64,000 nucleotides of DNA from Saccharopolyspora indica (GTDB lineage Bacteria > Actinomycetota > Actinomycetes > Mycobacteriales > Pseudonocardiaceae), in NCBI RefSeq assembly GCF_027853965.1, contig NZ_JAQGLB010000010.1:186001-250000 (forward strand), written 5' to 3'. The position numbers were made by a program, and so were the translations under genes. Below, piece by piece: positions 55,774-64,000 of this stretch (positions are counted from its first letter, which is position 1; the number at the start of each line of letters is the position of its first letter). The notes under the pieces were generated by a model, which saw nothing but the letters and a program-made list of their open reading frames with translations, was not told the DNA's origin and searched no databases.

Positions 55774-57162
55774 TCACGTCAGGTCGGCGAGCGTCAGCGG
55801 CGGGACGAAGTCGCCGACCCGGGTGCGGATCCAGAAGGCGCCCGTCTCGCGGCGCTCGGCGCGCGTGGTGAAGCGGTAGCGGTACAGATCCGCGCGGATC
55901 TGCAGCGGCGGCCGGTCCGGGAACGGGTTGTGGCGCAGCAGGCGCAGGACCTGCTCGTCGTTGCGCAGGAGCGCTTCTACCAGGCCGGGCAGCCAGGTGC
56001 GGCCGTAGCTGGGGGAGAGCGCGAGGAACCACATCAGCCAGTCCAGCCGGAGGTGGTAGGGCGCGACCTGCGGCGGGCGGCGGTGCGGGTCGCCGGGCTT
56101 GCCCTTGAACCCGTACTCCCGCCACTCGCCGTCGACGTCGGCGGCGCCCTCCACGACGACCTCGTAGCGGGTGCGGGTGATGCTGCCGAACGCGCCGTAG
56201 GTGTTGCCCAGGTGCAGCCTGTTGAAGCTGCGGTTCATCACCTGGCGCTTGCCGAGCATGTTGCGCACCGGCCAGTAGCTCAGCACCGCGAACACCACCG
56301 TCAACGCCAGCACCAGCGCGGCGAACCACGGTGGCAGCCCGGCCGTCGGCGGCGCGGGTGCGCTCATCGCCGAGAACGCCAGCGCGATGGTCAGCAGGTT
56401 CAGCCAGGCGAAGTTCCCGCTGAGCATCAGCCAGCCCTGCGTCACCACCACGACCAGCCCGGCCGCTGTGGCGACCGGCTGCGGTGCGAACAGCAGGAAC
56501 GGCACGACGAGCTGGGTGAAGTGGTTGGCCAGCACCTCCATCTGGTGCACCGCGCGCGGCAGCCGGTGGAACCAGCGGCTCAGCGGGCCGGGCATCGGCT
56601 GGGTCTCGTGGTGGTAGTACAGCGCGGTGCGGTCGCGCCAGCAGACGTCGCCGCGCATCTTGATCAGCCCGGCGCCGAACTCCACCCGGAACAGCAGCCA
56701 GGTCAGCAACCACAGCACCAGGGTCGGCGGCGCGATCCCGGCCGGGCCGAGGAAGATCGCCAGGAACCCGGCTTCGAGCAGCAGCGACTCCCAGCCGAAC
56801 GAGTACCAGACCTGCCCGACGTTGACGATCGACAGGTACAGCAGCCACAGCAGCGTCCACAGCGCGAGCCACGCCCACAGCGGCGCCAGGTCGGCGAACA
56901 GCGCCAGCGCGCTGCCTGCGATCCCGGCCCAGCAGACGCCCGCGAAGAACCGGTCGGAGTAGTGCAGGTGGAACAGGCTGGGCGATTCCCGGAACGGCAC
57001 GTGCGCCAGGAAGCGGGGGATCGGGGTCAGCCCGCGTTCGCCGAGCAACCCCCGGAACTGCCGCAGCGCGCTGACGAATCCGAGCAGGTAGGTGAGGGCG
57101 ACCAGGTGCGCGACCGCGAACCGCGCGGCCCAGTAGTCGGGAGCTGCTGCCCAATCCCACAT
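55774..57162 (-). CDS. Lipase maturation factor (LMF)-family membrane protein
   Basis: 462 aa from ATG 57162 (GTG 57171 is possible). About 9-10 membrane helices, with family patterns VWYSFGWESLLLEAGFLAIFLGP, LLFRVEFGAGLIKMRGDVCWRDRTALYYHHETQPMP and a soluble C-terminal part (WLMWFLALSPSYGRTWLPGLVEALLRND). Eukaryotic LMF1 helps lipases fold in the ER; the role of bacterial members is not settled. Divergent from the RlmA-type methyltransferase. Confidence 0.88.
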   Translation of the reverse strand: MWDWAAAPDYWAARFAVAHLVALTYLLGFVSALRQFRGLLGERGLTPIPRFLAHVPFRESPSLFHLHYSDRFFAGVCWAGIAGSALALFADLAPLWAWLALWTLLWLLYLSIVNVGQVWYSFGWESLLLEAGFLAIFLGPAGIAPPTLVLWLLTWLLFRVEFGAGLIKMRGDVCWRDRTALYYHHETQPMPGPLSRWFHRLPRAVHQMEVLANHFTQLVVPFLLFAPQPVATAAGLVVVVTQGWLMLSGNFAWLNLLTIALAFSAMSAPAPPTAGLPPWFAALVLALTVVFAVLSYWPVRNMLGKRQVMNRSFNRLHLGNTYGAFGSITRTRYEVVVEGAADVDGEWREYGFKGKPGDPHRRPPQVAPYHLRLDWLMWFLALSPSYGRTWLPGLVEALLRNDEQVLRLLRHNPFPDRPPLQIRADLYRYRFTTRAERRETGAFWIRTRVGDFVPPLTLADLT

Positions 57163-57263
57163 CGCACCCACCGTCCCAGCTCGCGCCGAGCGTCGTCCGC
57201 GCGGCTCGCTCGCGCCGCCGACTTCTACAATCGCCTGTCGACGATGCGGTGTGGAGGGCTGGA

Positions 57264-58088
57264 TTGCTGGACGACGTGGTGGCGGTGCTGGCCTGCCCGC
57301 ATTGCGGTGCCGACCTGGACCGGACCGGCAACAGCCTGCGCTGCGCGGCGAACCACGTGTTCGACATCGCCCGCCAGGGCTACGTGAGCCTGCTGCCCGG
57401 CGGCACGAAGGTCGCCGGCGACACGGCGGCGATGGTCGCGGCCCGCGCGGACTTCCTCGCCGCCGGCCACTACGCGCCGATCGCCGACGCAGCGGCCGAG
57501 GCGCTGTCCGGTGTCGAGGGCTGCGTGGTCGACATCGGGGCCGGGACCGGTTACTACCTCGCACGTGCTCTTGAGGGTTCGGACCGCATCGGGCTCGCGC
57601 TGGACGTCTCGAAGTACGCCTCGCGCCGCGCGGCCAAGGCTCACCCGCGCATGGGCGCTGCCGTCGCCGATGCTTGGCAGCGGCTGCCGGTTCGCACAGG
57701 TGCGGCTTCGGCGGTGCTGAACGTCTTCGCGCCCCGCAACGCCGCTGAGATGCACCGCGTCCTGCGCCCGGACGGGCGGCTCGTGGTGGTCGTGCCCAAC
57801 GGCGATCACCTGGCGGATCTGGTGTCGGCACTGGGCCTGCTCAAGGTCGACGAGCGCAAGCAGGAGCGCCTGACCGAGCAGCTGGCCGACCACTTCGACC
57901 TGATCGCGCAGCGGACCTGCGAGTTCCGGCTCTCCCTGGCGGAAGCGGAAGCCGAAGCGGTGGTGGCGATGGGCCCCAGCGCCTGGCACGCCGACCCCGA
58001 AGCCCTCCGCGCCCAGATCGCGGCGCTGCCCAAGCCCCTCGCGCCAACGGCCTCGGTCACGATCGCCAGCTACCGTCCCCGGCCCTGA
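57264..58088 (+). CDS. 23S rRNA guanine-N1 methyltransferase homologue, RlmA/TlrB family
   Basis: 274 aa from TTG 57264 (GGAGGG five bases upstream); a GTG at 57249 is less well placed. N-terminal zinc finger with C11, C14, C27 and H31 (LACPHCGADL, LRCAANHVFD) followed by ARQGYVSLL, the diagnostic RlmA start. SAM motif VVDIGAGTGYYLARAL. RlmA enzymes methylate G745 or G748 of 23S rRNA; the TlrB form confers tylosin/mycinamicin resistance. Which guanine this one modifies cannot be told by eye. Confidence 0.85.
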   Translation: MLDDVVAVLACPHCGADLDRTGNSLRCAANHVFDIARQGYVSLLPGGTKVAGDTAAMVAARADFLAAGHYAPIADAAAEALSGVEGCVVDIGAGTGYYLARALEGSDRIGLALDVSKYASRRAAKAHPRMGAAVADAWQRLPVRTGAASAVLNVFAPRNAAEMHRVLRPDGRLVVVVPNGDHLADLVSALGLLKVDERKQERLTEQLADHFDLIAQRTCEFRLSLAEAEAEAVVAMGPSAWHADPEALRAQIAALPKPLAPTASVTIASYRPRP

Positions 58089-58115
58089 CACCGAGGCTCC
58101 GTCACCCGACGTCGT

Positions 58116-58137
58116 GTCAATTTCGTGCGAAATTGAC
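58116..58137. repeat. 22-bp palindrome, family A copy 3 (GTGC centre)
   Basis: GTCAATTTCG-TG-CGAAATTGAC, differing from the copies at 25557 and 44565 by one base in the centre. First of a tandem pair between convergent genes. Confidence 0.9.
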
Positions 58138-58153
58138 GTTCACCCGGGTGACG

Positions 58154-58175
58154 GTCAATTTCGTGCGAAATTGAC
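58154..58175. repeat. 22-bp palindrome, family A copy 4 (GTGC centre)
   Basis: Identical to the copy at 58116. Between the two lies CACCCGGGTG (58141-58150), itself palindromic, so the gap between the convergent methyltransferase and HxlR genes is almost all palindrome. Confidence 0.9.
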
Positions 58176-58189
58176 ACAGCCCCGGGTGA

Positions 58190-58684
58190 TCAGGTGCGGG
58201 CGAGTTCGGCTTCGTAGGCGGCGCGCAGGCGGTCGAAGACCGACTCCGCACCTTCCGGGCGCGGGATGCCCAGGTGCTGCTCGCGCAGCTCGTCCATGAA
58301 CTCCGCCCACAGCTCCGGGCCGCCGCGTTCGAGCAGTTCGGCGCGGATGGCCAGCTCACGCGTCACCGGCAGGTGGCGGCGGCCCCAGGCGCCGAGCTGA
58401 GCCATCACGGGGACGAGCTGGATCGCGGGCTCGGTGAGGCTGTAGATCACCTTCTGCTTGTGGCTGGGATCGGCGGCCTTGGACACCAGCCCGTTCTCGG
58501 TGAGGCGTTGCAGCCGGGCGGCGAGGATGTTCGAGGCGATGCCCTCCTCGGAGTTGTTCAGCAGCTCCCGGAAGTGCCTCCGGTTGCCGAACATCAGGTC
58601 CCGGATGACGATCAGCGACCACTTGTCGCCGAGCACCTCGACGGAGAGGTTGATCGGACACCCGGAACGGTGCTCGTCCTTCAC
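58190..58684 (-). CDS. HxlR-family regulator
   Basis: 164 aa. HxlR start GCPINLSVEVLGDKWSLIVIRDLMFGNRRHFRELL and wing LQRLTENGLVSKAADPSHKQKVIYSLTE. The single Cys (GCPI) is the residue used as redox or aldehyde sensor in some members. Divergent from a RibD-like reductase with a visible pair of half-sites between them, so it probably controls that gene. Confidence 0.92.
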   Translation of the reverse strand: MKDEHRSGCPINLSVEVLGDKWSLIVIRDLMFGNRRHFRELLNNSEEGIASNILAARLQRLTENGLVSKAADPSHKQKVIYSLTEPAIQLVPVMAQLGAWGRRHLPVTRELAIRAELLERGGPELWAEFMDELREQHLGIPRPEGAESVFDRLRAAYEAELART

Positions 58685-58712
58685 CGGTTCCTCCCATCTC
58701 CAGAAACAACCG

Positions 58713-58758
58713 CTTGCAATCTGCAGTCGGTCAGTAGTAGGTTATCACCGATTGCAAG
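58713..58758. promoter_or_regulatory. HxlR-type operator half-sites
   Basis: CTTGCAATC (58713-58721) and GATTGCAAG (58750-58758) form a perfect 9-bp inverted repeat 28 bp apart, spanning the divergent promoters. Each arm contains TTGCAA. Confidence 0.6.
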
Positions 58759-58783
58759 GCGCAACCAGATCGCAGGAGGAGTC

Positions 58784-59383
58784 ATGAGCACCAAGGTCGT
58801 GTGCGACCTCGCCGTCTCGGCCGACGGGTACACCGCAGGTCCCGGTCAGACCGCCGACAAGCCGTTCGGCGACGGTCCGGTCGACCGGCTGACCTCCTGG
58901 ATGTTCCAGACCCCGGAGGAGAACGAGGCGGAGTTGGCGGCGGTCACCGCGGCCGGGGCGTACGTGATGGGCCGCAACATGTTCGGCCCGGGGCGCGGCG
59001 AGTGGGACCTGGACTGGAAGGGCTGGTGGGGCGACGAGCCGCCGTACCACGCGCCGGTCTTCGTCCTGACCCACCACCCGCGCGAACCCCTGGTCATGGG
59101 CGGTGGCACCACCTTCACCTTCGTCACCGAGGGGATCCACGCGGCGCTGAAGCAGGCGAAGGAAGCGGCGGGGGACCGCGACGTGGCGATCGCCGGTGGC
59201 GCGGCCACGGTCAACCAGTACCTGCGCGAGGGCCTGATCGACGAGCTCCGCACCCACGTCGCTCCGGTCGTCCTCGGTGCGGGCGAGCGCCTCTTCGACG
59301 GTGTCCCGTCCCAGCACCTGGAGATCGTCTCGGCCCGCCCGGCCTCCCTCGTCACCCACATCACCTACCGGATCAAGGGCTAG
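58784..59383 (+). CDS. RibD C-terminal/dihydrofolate-reductase-fold protein
   Basis: 199 aa. GGAGGAG upstream of ATG. TKVVCDLAVSADGYTAGP, VMGRNMFGPG, VFVLTHHPREPL, and IAGGAATVNQYLREGLIDELRTHVAPVVLGAGERLF give the RibD-C pattern. NADPH-dependent reductase of unknown substrate; actinomycetes carry many copies. Under probable control of the divergent HxlR regulator. Confidence 0.9.
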   Translation: MSTKVVCDLAVSADGYTAGPGQTADKPFGDGPVDRLTSWMFQTPEENEAELAAVTAAGAYVMGRNMFGPGRGEWDLDWKGWWGDEPPYHAPVFVLTHHPREPLVMGGGTTFTFVTEGIHAALKQAKEAAGDRDVAIAGGAATVNQYLREGLIDELRTHVAPVVLGAGERLFDGVPSQHLEIVSARPASLVTHITYRIKG

Positions 59384-59505
59384 CTCCGGTCGGTTCTGGT
59401 GCTGATCCTCGGCCGGCGCCGAGTTCGAGCATTCGGCAGCAACGCAGATCTTGATCTCGATATGGTGACGCATCCGTCACGAATGATCACCATCCGAGGA
59501 TCGAG

Positions 59506-62500
59506 TTGCCGCCAGAGCCGCACCGCAACGAGCACGCCGGAGCCGTCCGGGGCCCGATGGTCCAGGCCGGAACCATCGTCGGCGACGTCCACTTCCACCG
59601 GCGACGACCTCGCCGCGGTTCCCGGTGGCGCGCACCGGCCGCCGTCGGCTCGGTCCTGCTGGCCGGGCTGGCCGGGCTGATCGGCGGCGGCTGGTGGACG
59701 GAAGCGGCTCTGCTGCTGGGGGCGGGGAGCCCGCTGGAGTGGTGGCTGATCCGGCGGGCGATCCGGCCGGCGACCGGCGCCGACCCGCTGGACGAGGCGC
59801 TTTCCGGGCTGCGGCAGCAGGTTCGCAGGCAGTGGACCGAGGAGCGGGACAACCGGGGCTTGCAAGATCCCCGGCCGCTGCGCCTCCGGTGGCGCCCCAC
59901 GGAGCGCCCGGTCCAGGTGCGGCTGACCGCGGCTGAAAGAGGTCGGGCCGAACAGCGGCAGGGCGAGCTGTTGCAGGCGGCCGATGAGACCGCGCCCGCT
60001 GCGGCGGCATTGCTGACGGCGTTTCAGCAGGACACCCGGCGGCAACTCGTGGTGCTGGGCGAGCGCGGCGCGGGCAAGAGCACTCTGGCGCTGCTGTTCA
60101 CCCTGGTCGCCCTCGACGACGCAGCACGACCGGTGCCGGTGTTGTTGTCGGTGGCGGGCTGGAATCCGAAGGAGCGCATCGAGGACTGGATCGCCCGCAG
60201 GATCAGCGAGGACTACCCCGCGGTGTCGTTGCGCCAGGTCGAGCACCTGCTCGCCGACCGCCGGCTGCTCCCGGTGCTCGACGGGCTGGACGAGGTTCCG
60301 CCGCGGTTGCTGGAACGCGCGTTGCACGCGCTCAACCGCGCCGCGGTCCCGGAAATGGTGATCACCTGCCGCAGCGCGGAGTTCGAAGCAGCCGTGTCCC
60401 GGGGCGGGGCGCTGGTGCACGCCACGGTGGTCGAGATCGAACCGGTCAAACCCGAGGACGCGCGGGAGTTCTTCGAGCAGCGCGACCTCGAAGGCGCGCA
60501 GCGCTGGGACGACGTCGTCGACACCATGGCCGACCGTCCGGACGGACCGCTGGCCCGGCTGCTCTCGACCCCGCTGATGATCATCCTGGCTCGCCGGGCG
60601 TACCGCCGTCCCGGGAGCAGGCCGGACGAACTGGCGGAGTTCGGCACGGCCGAAGAAGCGGAAGCCCACCTGCTGTCGGAGTTCCTGCCCGCCGTCTACC
60701 CGGACGAGCGCTACCGGGTGAAGGCCCAGCGCTGGCTGGTCTTCCTCGCCCACCACCTCGATCGCCAGGGCAATCCCGACTTCGAGTGGTGGCGCCTCGC
60801 CCGCGCGATGCCCCGATGGCTCATCCCGACCGTGGTAGCGGGAGTCCTGACCGGTGTCTTCTTCCTCGCGGTACCGGACGACAACTACCTGTACACGCCG
60901 AACCCGGCGGTTGCGCTGCCGCTGGTCGTGATGATCGGGGTGCACGTGGGGCGGGTCTCCCGCCTCCCGGCGGCGCAGGCGCAGCGGAGTCCGGTCCGGG
61001 CGCTGGGCGGGAGGATGCTCCGCAACGCCGCGGTGGCCGGGCTCGCCGCGGTGGCGATGGCGCTGCTGTTCATCGCCGCCGTCCACTTCTCCGGTTCGCT
61101 CGACGGGAAAGCGGCGATCTACGGCTACCTCAACCGGTTGAGCTTCGAGTCGGCGGCCGTCGACCTCATATTCTCGATATCGATCATCGGCAGCTGCGCC
61201 GTGTCGAGCCTGTACCGGGCGGGAATGCCGCAGCGCGTCGTCCCCCGCCTGCGGACGCTGCTGCCGGCTCTCGGTGTCGGCCTGGGCGTCGGGCTGCTCT
61301 CCGGGGTGCTGGTGTGGCTGTTCTTCTTCGTGGGAAAGCTGAGATTCCTGACGATCGCGCCCGATTCCGCTGATGTCGTCTCGACCACCGCGTTCTCCAG
61401 CACCGCGGTGTCGCTGATCTTCGCGGTGTTCGTGGGGCTGCCGATCGGGGCGGCGCGCTGGCTCGCATCGCCTTCTTCCGTCGAGGTGGGGAACTCGCCG
61501 CGCGCCGTGCTTCGCGGTGATCGCGCGGCGATGCTGCTGGCGACCCTGGTGAGCGGTGTTCCACTGCTGGGGCTCGTCTTCGGCGCGTGGTCGGTCGAGG
61601 ACAACTACCGGGAGTTGTTCACCGCGTGCGGGGTGCTGGTGATGGCGGCCGTGCTGTGCTGCTCGGGCAGCGCCTGGGTCTCCTACACCATCGCCAGGTC
61701 GTGGCTGGCGGTGCGCGGGCAGCTCCCGTGGCGGCTCACCGCGTTCCTGCGCAACGCGCACGCGATCGGTGTGCTGCGGCAGGCCGGTTCCGCCTACCAG
61801 CTGCGCCACGACGTGCTCCGCGCGCACCTCGCGGTCCAGCACCCGGGGCACCACCGCGAAACGCCTTCGCCGCGCGCGAAATTCGGGTGGACGGGGGTCG
61901 GCATCGTCGCTTCGCTCGTCGTGCTCGGCGGCGTGACCGCTGCGTTCCTCCCGGCTGGTGCGCCGCGCGAGTTCGCTGCTCCGGTCAATCCTTACAACGA
62001 TGCCGGGCTCGACCGGTCCGGCTACCTCATCAACAGCGATGACGGCAAGGGCGCTGAGAGCGTTGTGGACCTGCTGTCGGGCGATTCCTTTCCGCTCCCC
62101 GAGGGTGGTTCGGTGCACTCGGCGCAGATCTCCCCGGACGGTTCCAGGATTGCGCTGAGCCTGCGCGTCGGGGGCGACGAATCCCTGCTGGAGGTCCGCG
62201 AAGTCGCCGGTGGGCGCGTGGTGCGGTCGGTGCCCGTCCCCTTGTGGGGCATCGTCAAGTACGGTCCCGGTGGGAAGTCCGTCGCGGTCGTCAATCCCTT
62301 CCGGCGGAGTGCGATCACCTTCGACGTGGAGAGCGGGAAGTGGGCCGCTGCTGCCACCGCGCCCCTCCCGGGCGGTCCTGTTTCGCCGTACTACTGGCAG
62401 TTGGTGGAGTCGTCGGACTTCGAGAGCCTGCTCCTGGTCAACGCGCGGGGCGAGCTGTGGAAGTGGGGCTACCTCAGCGGGATCTCCGAGAAGGTCGCCG

Positions 62501-62742
62501 ACAACGCCTGCGCACCTGCGGGTCCCTGCCGGGTGTCGGTCGCCGACGGCGGGCAGGTCGTGGTGACTTCCCGCAACGAGGGAATCATCAAGAACATCAG
62601 CAGCGGCGCCACGCTGCACATCACCGATGTGACCGGACTGGTGCGCGCGCTCGACAGCTGGGAGCTCAGCGCCGATGGCCGCACGCTGTTCACCTACGCC
62701 GCCGGTGGCGTCGTCCGGGCGTGGGACGTTCCGGCGTTCTGA
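59506..62742 (+). CDS. Membrane NACHT-family NTPase with C-terminal WD40-like propeller
   Basis: 1078 aa, TTG start (GAGGA five bases upstream). Residues 15-30 read GPMVQAGTIVGDVHFH, a leader seen on actinomycete NACHT proteins. A hydrophobic hairpin follows at residues 43-82. The NACHT domain has Walker A GERGAGKST (185-193) and Walker B VLDGLDE (D259-E263). Then come about seven membrane segments (about 440-735), one more near 790-812, and a C-terminal part with beta-propeller-like repeats (HSAQISPDGSRIALSL, SWELSADGRTLFTYAAGGVVRAWD). Bacterial NACHT proteins include anti-phage sensors; signalling or defence is possible but unproved. Confidence 0.82.
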   Translation: MPPEPHRNEHAGAVRGPMVQAGTIVGDVHFHRRRPRRGSRWRAPAAVGSVLLAGLAGLIGGGWWTEAALLLGAGSPLEWWLIRRAIRPATGADPLDEALSGLRQQVRRQWTEERDNRGLQDPRPLRLRWRPTERPVQVRLTAAERGRAEQRQGELLQAADETAPAAAALLTAFQQDTRRQLVVLGERGAGKSTLALLFTLVALDDAARPVPVLLSVAGWNPKERIEDWIARRISEDYPAVSLRQVEHLLADRRLLPVLDGLDEVPPRLLERALHALNRAAVPEMVITCRSAEFEAAVSRGGALVHATVVEIEPVKPEDAREFFEQRDLEGAQRWDDVVDTMADRPDGPLARLLSTPLMIILARRAYRRPGSRPDELAEFGTAEEAEAHLLSEFLPAVYPDERYRVKAQRWLVFLAHHLDRQGNPDFEWWRLARAMPRWLIPTVVAGVLTGVFFLAVPDDNYLYTPNPAVALPLVVMIGVHVGRVSRLPAAQAQRSPVRALGGRMLRNAAVAGLAAVAMALLFIAAVHFSGSLDGKAAIYGYLNRLSFESAAVDLIFSISIIGSCAVSSLYRAGMPQRVVPRLRTLLPALGVGLGVGLLSGVLVWLFFFVGKLRFLTIAPDSADVVSTTAFSSTAVSLIFAVFVGLPIGAARWLASPSSVEVGNSPRAVLRGDRAAMLLATLVSGVPLLGLVFGAWSVEDNYRELFTACGVLVMAAVLCCSGSAWVSYTIARSWLAVRGQLPWRLTAFLRNAHAIGVLRQAGSAYQLRHDVLRAHLAVQHPGHHRETPSPRAKFGWTGVGIVASLVVLGGVTAAFLPAGAPREFAAPVNPYNDAGLDRSGYLINSDDGKGAESVVDLLSGDSFPLPEGGSVHSAQISPDGSRIALSLRVGGDESLLEVREVAGGRVVRSVPVPLWGIVKYGPGGKSVAVVNPFRRSAITFDVESGKWAAAATAPLPGGPVSPYYWQLVESSDFESLLLVNARGELWKWGYLSGISEKVADNACAPAGPCRVSVADGGQVVVTSRNEGIIKNISSGATLHITDVTGLVRALDSWELSADGRTLFTYAAGGVVRAWDVPAF

Positions 62743-62778
62743 GAGGTGCCGGGCTCGGAGACCCGGCACCTCGGGCGA

Positions 62779-63999
62779 TCACCTCGGCTCGTGCCTGGTC
62801 TGCGGGATTCCCCAGGGGTTTTCGTCGCGGAGCGCTTCCGGGAGGAGGTTCTGGGGGACGTTCTGGTAGGTGACCGGGCGGAGGAAGCGGTCGATCGCCG
62901 TCGTGCCCACCGAGGTGAAGCGGGCGTCCGTCGTCGCCGGGTAGGGGCCTCCGTGGTGCATCGCGGGGGAGACCGCGACGCCGGTCGGCCAGCCGTTGAA
63001 GAGGAGCCTGCCCGCCCGGTCGCGCAGGCGGCTCACCAGGGTTGCGGCGAATTCGGCATCCGAATCCTCGGCGTGCAGGGTCGCCGTGAGGTTGCCCTCG
63101 AACGCTTCGGCAGCTCGGCGGGCTTCGTCCTCGGAGGCGTAGGTGACCACGATGGACAGCGGGCCGAAGACCTCCTCCAGCAGCGCCTCGCGGTTGGCCA
63201 GCAGCGTGGCGACGTCGGTGCTCAGCAGCGTCGGCGCCGCGCCGTCGTCGACGCCGCCCTCCGCCAGCACCCGCACGCCCGGCACCTCGGTCACCGCGGC
63301 GCGGCGGTCGCAGTAGCCCTCGTGCAACCGCTCGTTGAGCATCTTGTGCGCTGCCACGGCCTTCGACTCCGCGGCCAGCAGCTCGTCCAGACCGTGGTCG
63401 GCGGGCAGGAACAGCAGCCCTGGTTTGGTGCAGAGCTGGCCCGCGTTGCCGGAGTACGACGTCACGTAGCCCTCGGCGATCTCCGGACCGCGCGCGCGAA
63501 TCGCTCCGGGAGCGGCGAAGACCGGGTTGAGGCTGCCCAGCTCACCGAAGAACGGGATCGGCGCCGGGCGGGAGTTGGCGATGTCGAACAGCGCCCGGCC
63601 CGCCGGGACCGAGCCGGTGAACGCCGCCGCCTTGACCCGGGGATCCCGCAGCGCCACCGCACCGGCTTCCAAGCCCAGCACGACGTGGAAAACCCCGTCC
63701 GGAGCGCCGGATTCGGCCAGGGCGGCGGTGAGGATCTCGCCGGTGCGCGCGGAAAGCCGCGGGTGCCCCGGGTGCGCCTTGAGCACGACCGGGCAGCCGG
63801 CGGCCAGCGCCGAGGCCGTGTCGCCGCCCGCGACGGAGAACGCGAACGGGAAGTTGCTCGCCGCGAACACCAGCACCGGGCCCACCGGCACCAGGACGCG
63901 GCGCAGATCGGGCTTGGCGCCCAGCGGGAAGTCCGGGTCCGCGCTGTCCACAGTGGCCTGGAGGTGGCCGCCGTCGTCGAGAACTCCGGCGAACAGCCG
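62779..63999 (-). CDS. NAD(P)-dependent aldehyde dehydrogenase, ketoglutarate-semialdehyde dehydrogenase-like, 5' end outside window
   Basis: The last 407 codons are present and the frame is open to the right edge, so the N-terminus is missing; a GTG at 63951 is internal. Features: cofactor loop VFAASNFPFAFSVAGGDTASALAAGCPVVLKAHPGHP, Glu in FFGELGSLNP, and catalytic Cys in SGNAGQLCTKPGLL. The NAGQ-C-TKPG pattern fits the 2,5-dioxovalerate (alpha-ketoglutarate semialdehyde) dehydrogenase branch used in pentose, uronate or hydroxyproline degradation. The sugar pathway genes, if any, lie outside the window. Confidence 0.88.
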   Translation of the reverse strand, partial: RLFAGVLDDGGHLQATVDSADPDFPLGAKPDLRRVLVPVGPVLVFAASNFPFAFSVAGGDTASALAAGCPVVLKAHPGHPRLSARTGEILTAALAESGAPDGVFHVVLGLEAGAVALRDPRVKAAAFTGSVPAGRALFDIANSRPAPIPFFGELGSLNPVFAAPGAIRARGPEIAEGYVTSYSGNAGQLCTKPGLLFLPADHGLDELLAAESKAVAAHKMLNERLHEGYCDRRAAVTEVPGVRVLAEGGVDDGAAPTLLSTDVATLLANREALLEEVFGPLSIVVTYASEDEARRAAEAFEGNLTATLHAEDSDAEFAATLVSRLRDRAGRLLFNGWPTGVAVSPAMHHGGPYPATTDARFTSVGTTAIDRFLRPVTYQNVPQNLLPEALRDENPWGIPQTRHEPR

Positions 64000-64000
64000 C

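Noticed and set aside
58116..58175. Possible CRISPR-like repeat because of two identical 22-bp units
   Set aside because: Only two units, perfectly palindromic, 16 bp apart, no further repeats and no cas genes.
59380..62769. 1129-aa open frame antisense to the NACHT gene
   Set aside because: Composition typical of a high-GC shadow frame, no domains; the plus-strand protein has clear Walker motifs and membrane segments.

Overview
The window is G+C-rich actinomycete chromosome (about 70 % by eye), with many GTG and TTG starts, frequent leaderless-type promoters, and gene families typical of Pseudonocardiales. These include DUF574 methyltransferases, PucR and YtrA regulators, HTTM/LMF membrane proteins, SNF2 plus SWIM pairs and class III cyclases. 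A Saccharopolyspora-like host is my best guess: a KamB/NpmA-type rRNA methyltransferase is present, and members of that family are known from Saccharopolyspora and Streptoalloteichus. That guess is inference only. No IS element, CRISPR array, tRNA or rRNA gene was seen, and most of the window reads as ordinary chromosome.

Layout. 1-8.4 kb: oxidoreductase, MerR, MBL hydrolase, a divergent pair of large ATPase-LuxR regulators, cupin and cytochrome P450. 8.4-10.5 kb: two small exported proteins and an OmpR-type response regulator. 10.7-15 kb: an ABC locus (ATPase, permease, permease, YtrA-type GntR, ATPase) in which the permease has been tandemly duplicated together with the 3' end of the first ATPase gene. 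15.2-19.2 kb: two paralogous NarL-type regulators lacking phosphorylation residues, flanking a membrane histidine kinase and a lipoprotein hydrolase. 19.3-22.5 kb: a membrane-anchored PLL-like propeller, then a 16S rRNA A1408 methyltransferase homologue apparently co-transcribed with a DUF371-RsmI-like fusion. 23-31.7 kb: MFS transporter, DUF574 methyltransferase, enoyl-CoA hydratase, SNF2/SWIM pair, and an alpha/beta hydrolase divergent from a CGNR regulator.

32-36 kb: a SLOG-like protein and a carboxylate permease plus CaiB/BaiF CoA-transferase divergent from a TetR regulator. 37-42.7 kb: thioesterase, then a proline catabolic block (proline dehydrogenase, P5C dehydrogenase, divergent PucR regulator). 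42.7-50.1 kb: DM13 protein, SDR, pantothenate kinase, APC permease, universal stress protein and an overlapping adenylyl cyclase. 50.3-53 kb: a flavoprotein plus CFA-synthase-type pair likely to make 10-methyl fatty acids. 53-59.4 kb: divergent regulator/target pairs (MarR/cupin, HxlR/RibD-like), VOC, MerR, LMF-family membrane protein and an RlmA/TlrB-type methyltransferase. 59.5-62.7 kb: a large membrane NACHT NTPase with a C-terminal propeller. The window ends inside an aldehyde dehydrogenase.

Recurring themes. (1) Regulators sit divergently from their probable targets, with visible inverted-repeat operators between them. (2) Gene ends carry several families of intergenic palindromes: a 22-bp palindrome in four copies, a 40-bp pair with compensatory changes, and GTGAG...CTCAC hairpins that often contain the stop codons. 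(3) Two genes look like ribosomal antibiotic-resistance methyltransferases without an antibiotic gene cluster beside them. The best candidates for something new are the A1408-methyltransferase/RsmI-like operon, the NACHT-propeller protein, the paired phosphorylation-defective regulators and the repeat families.
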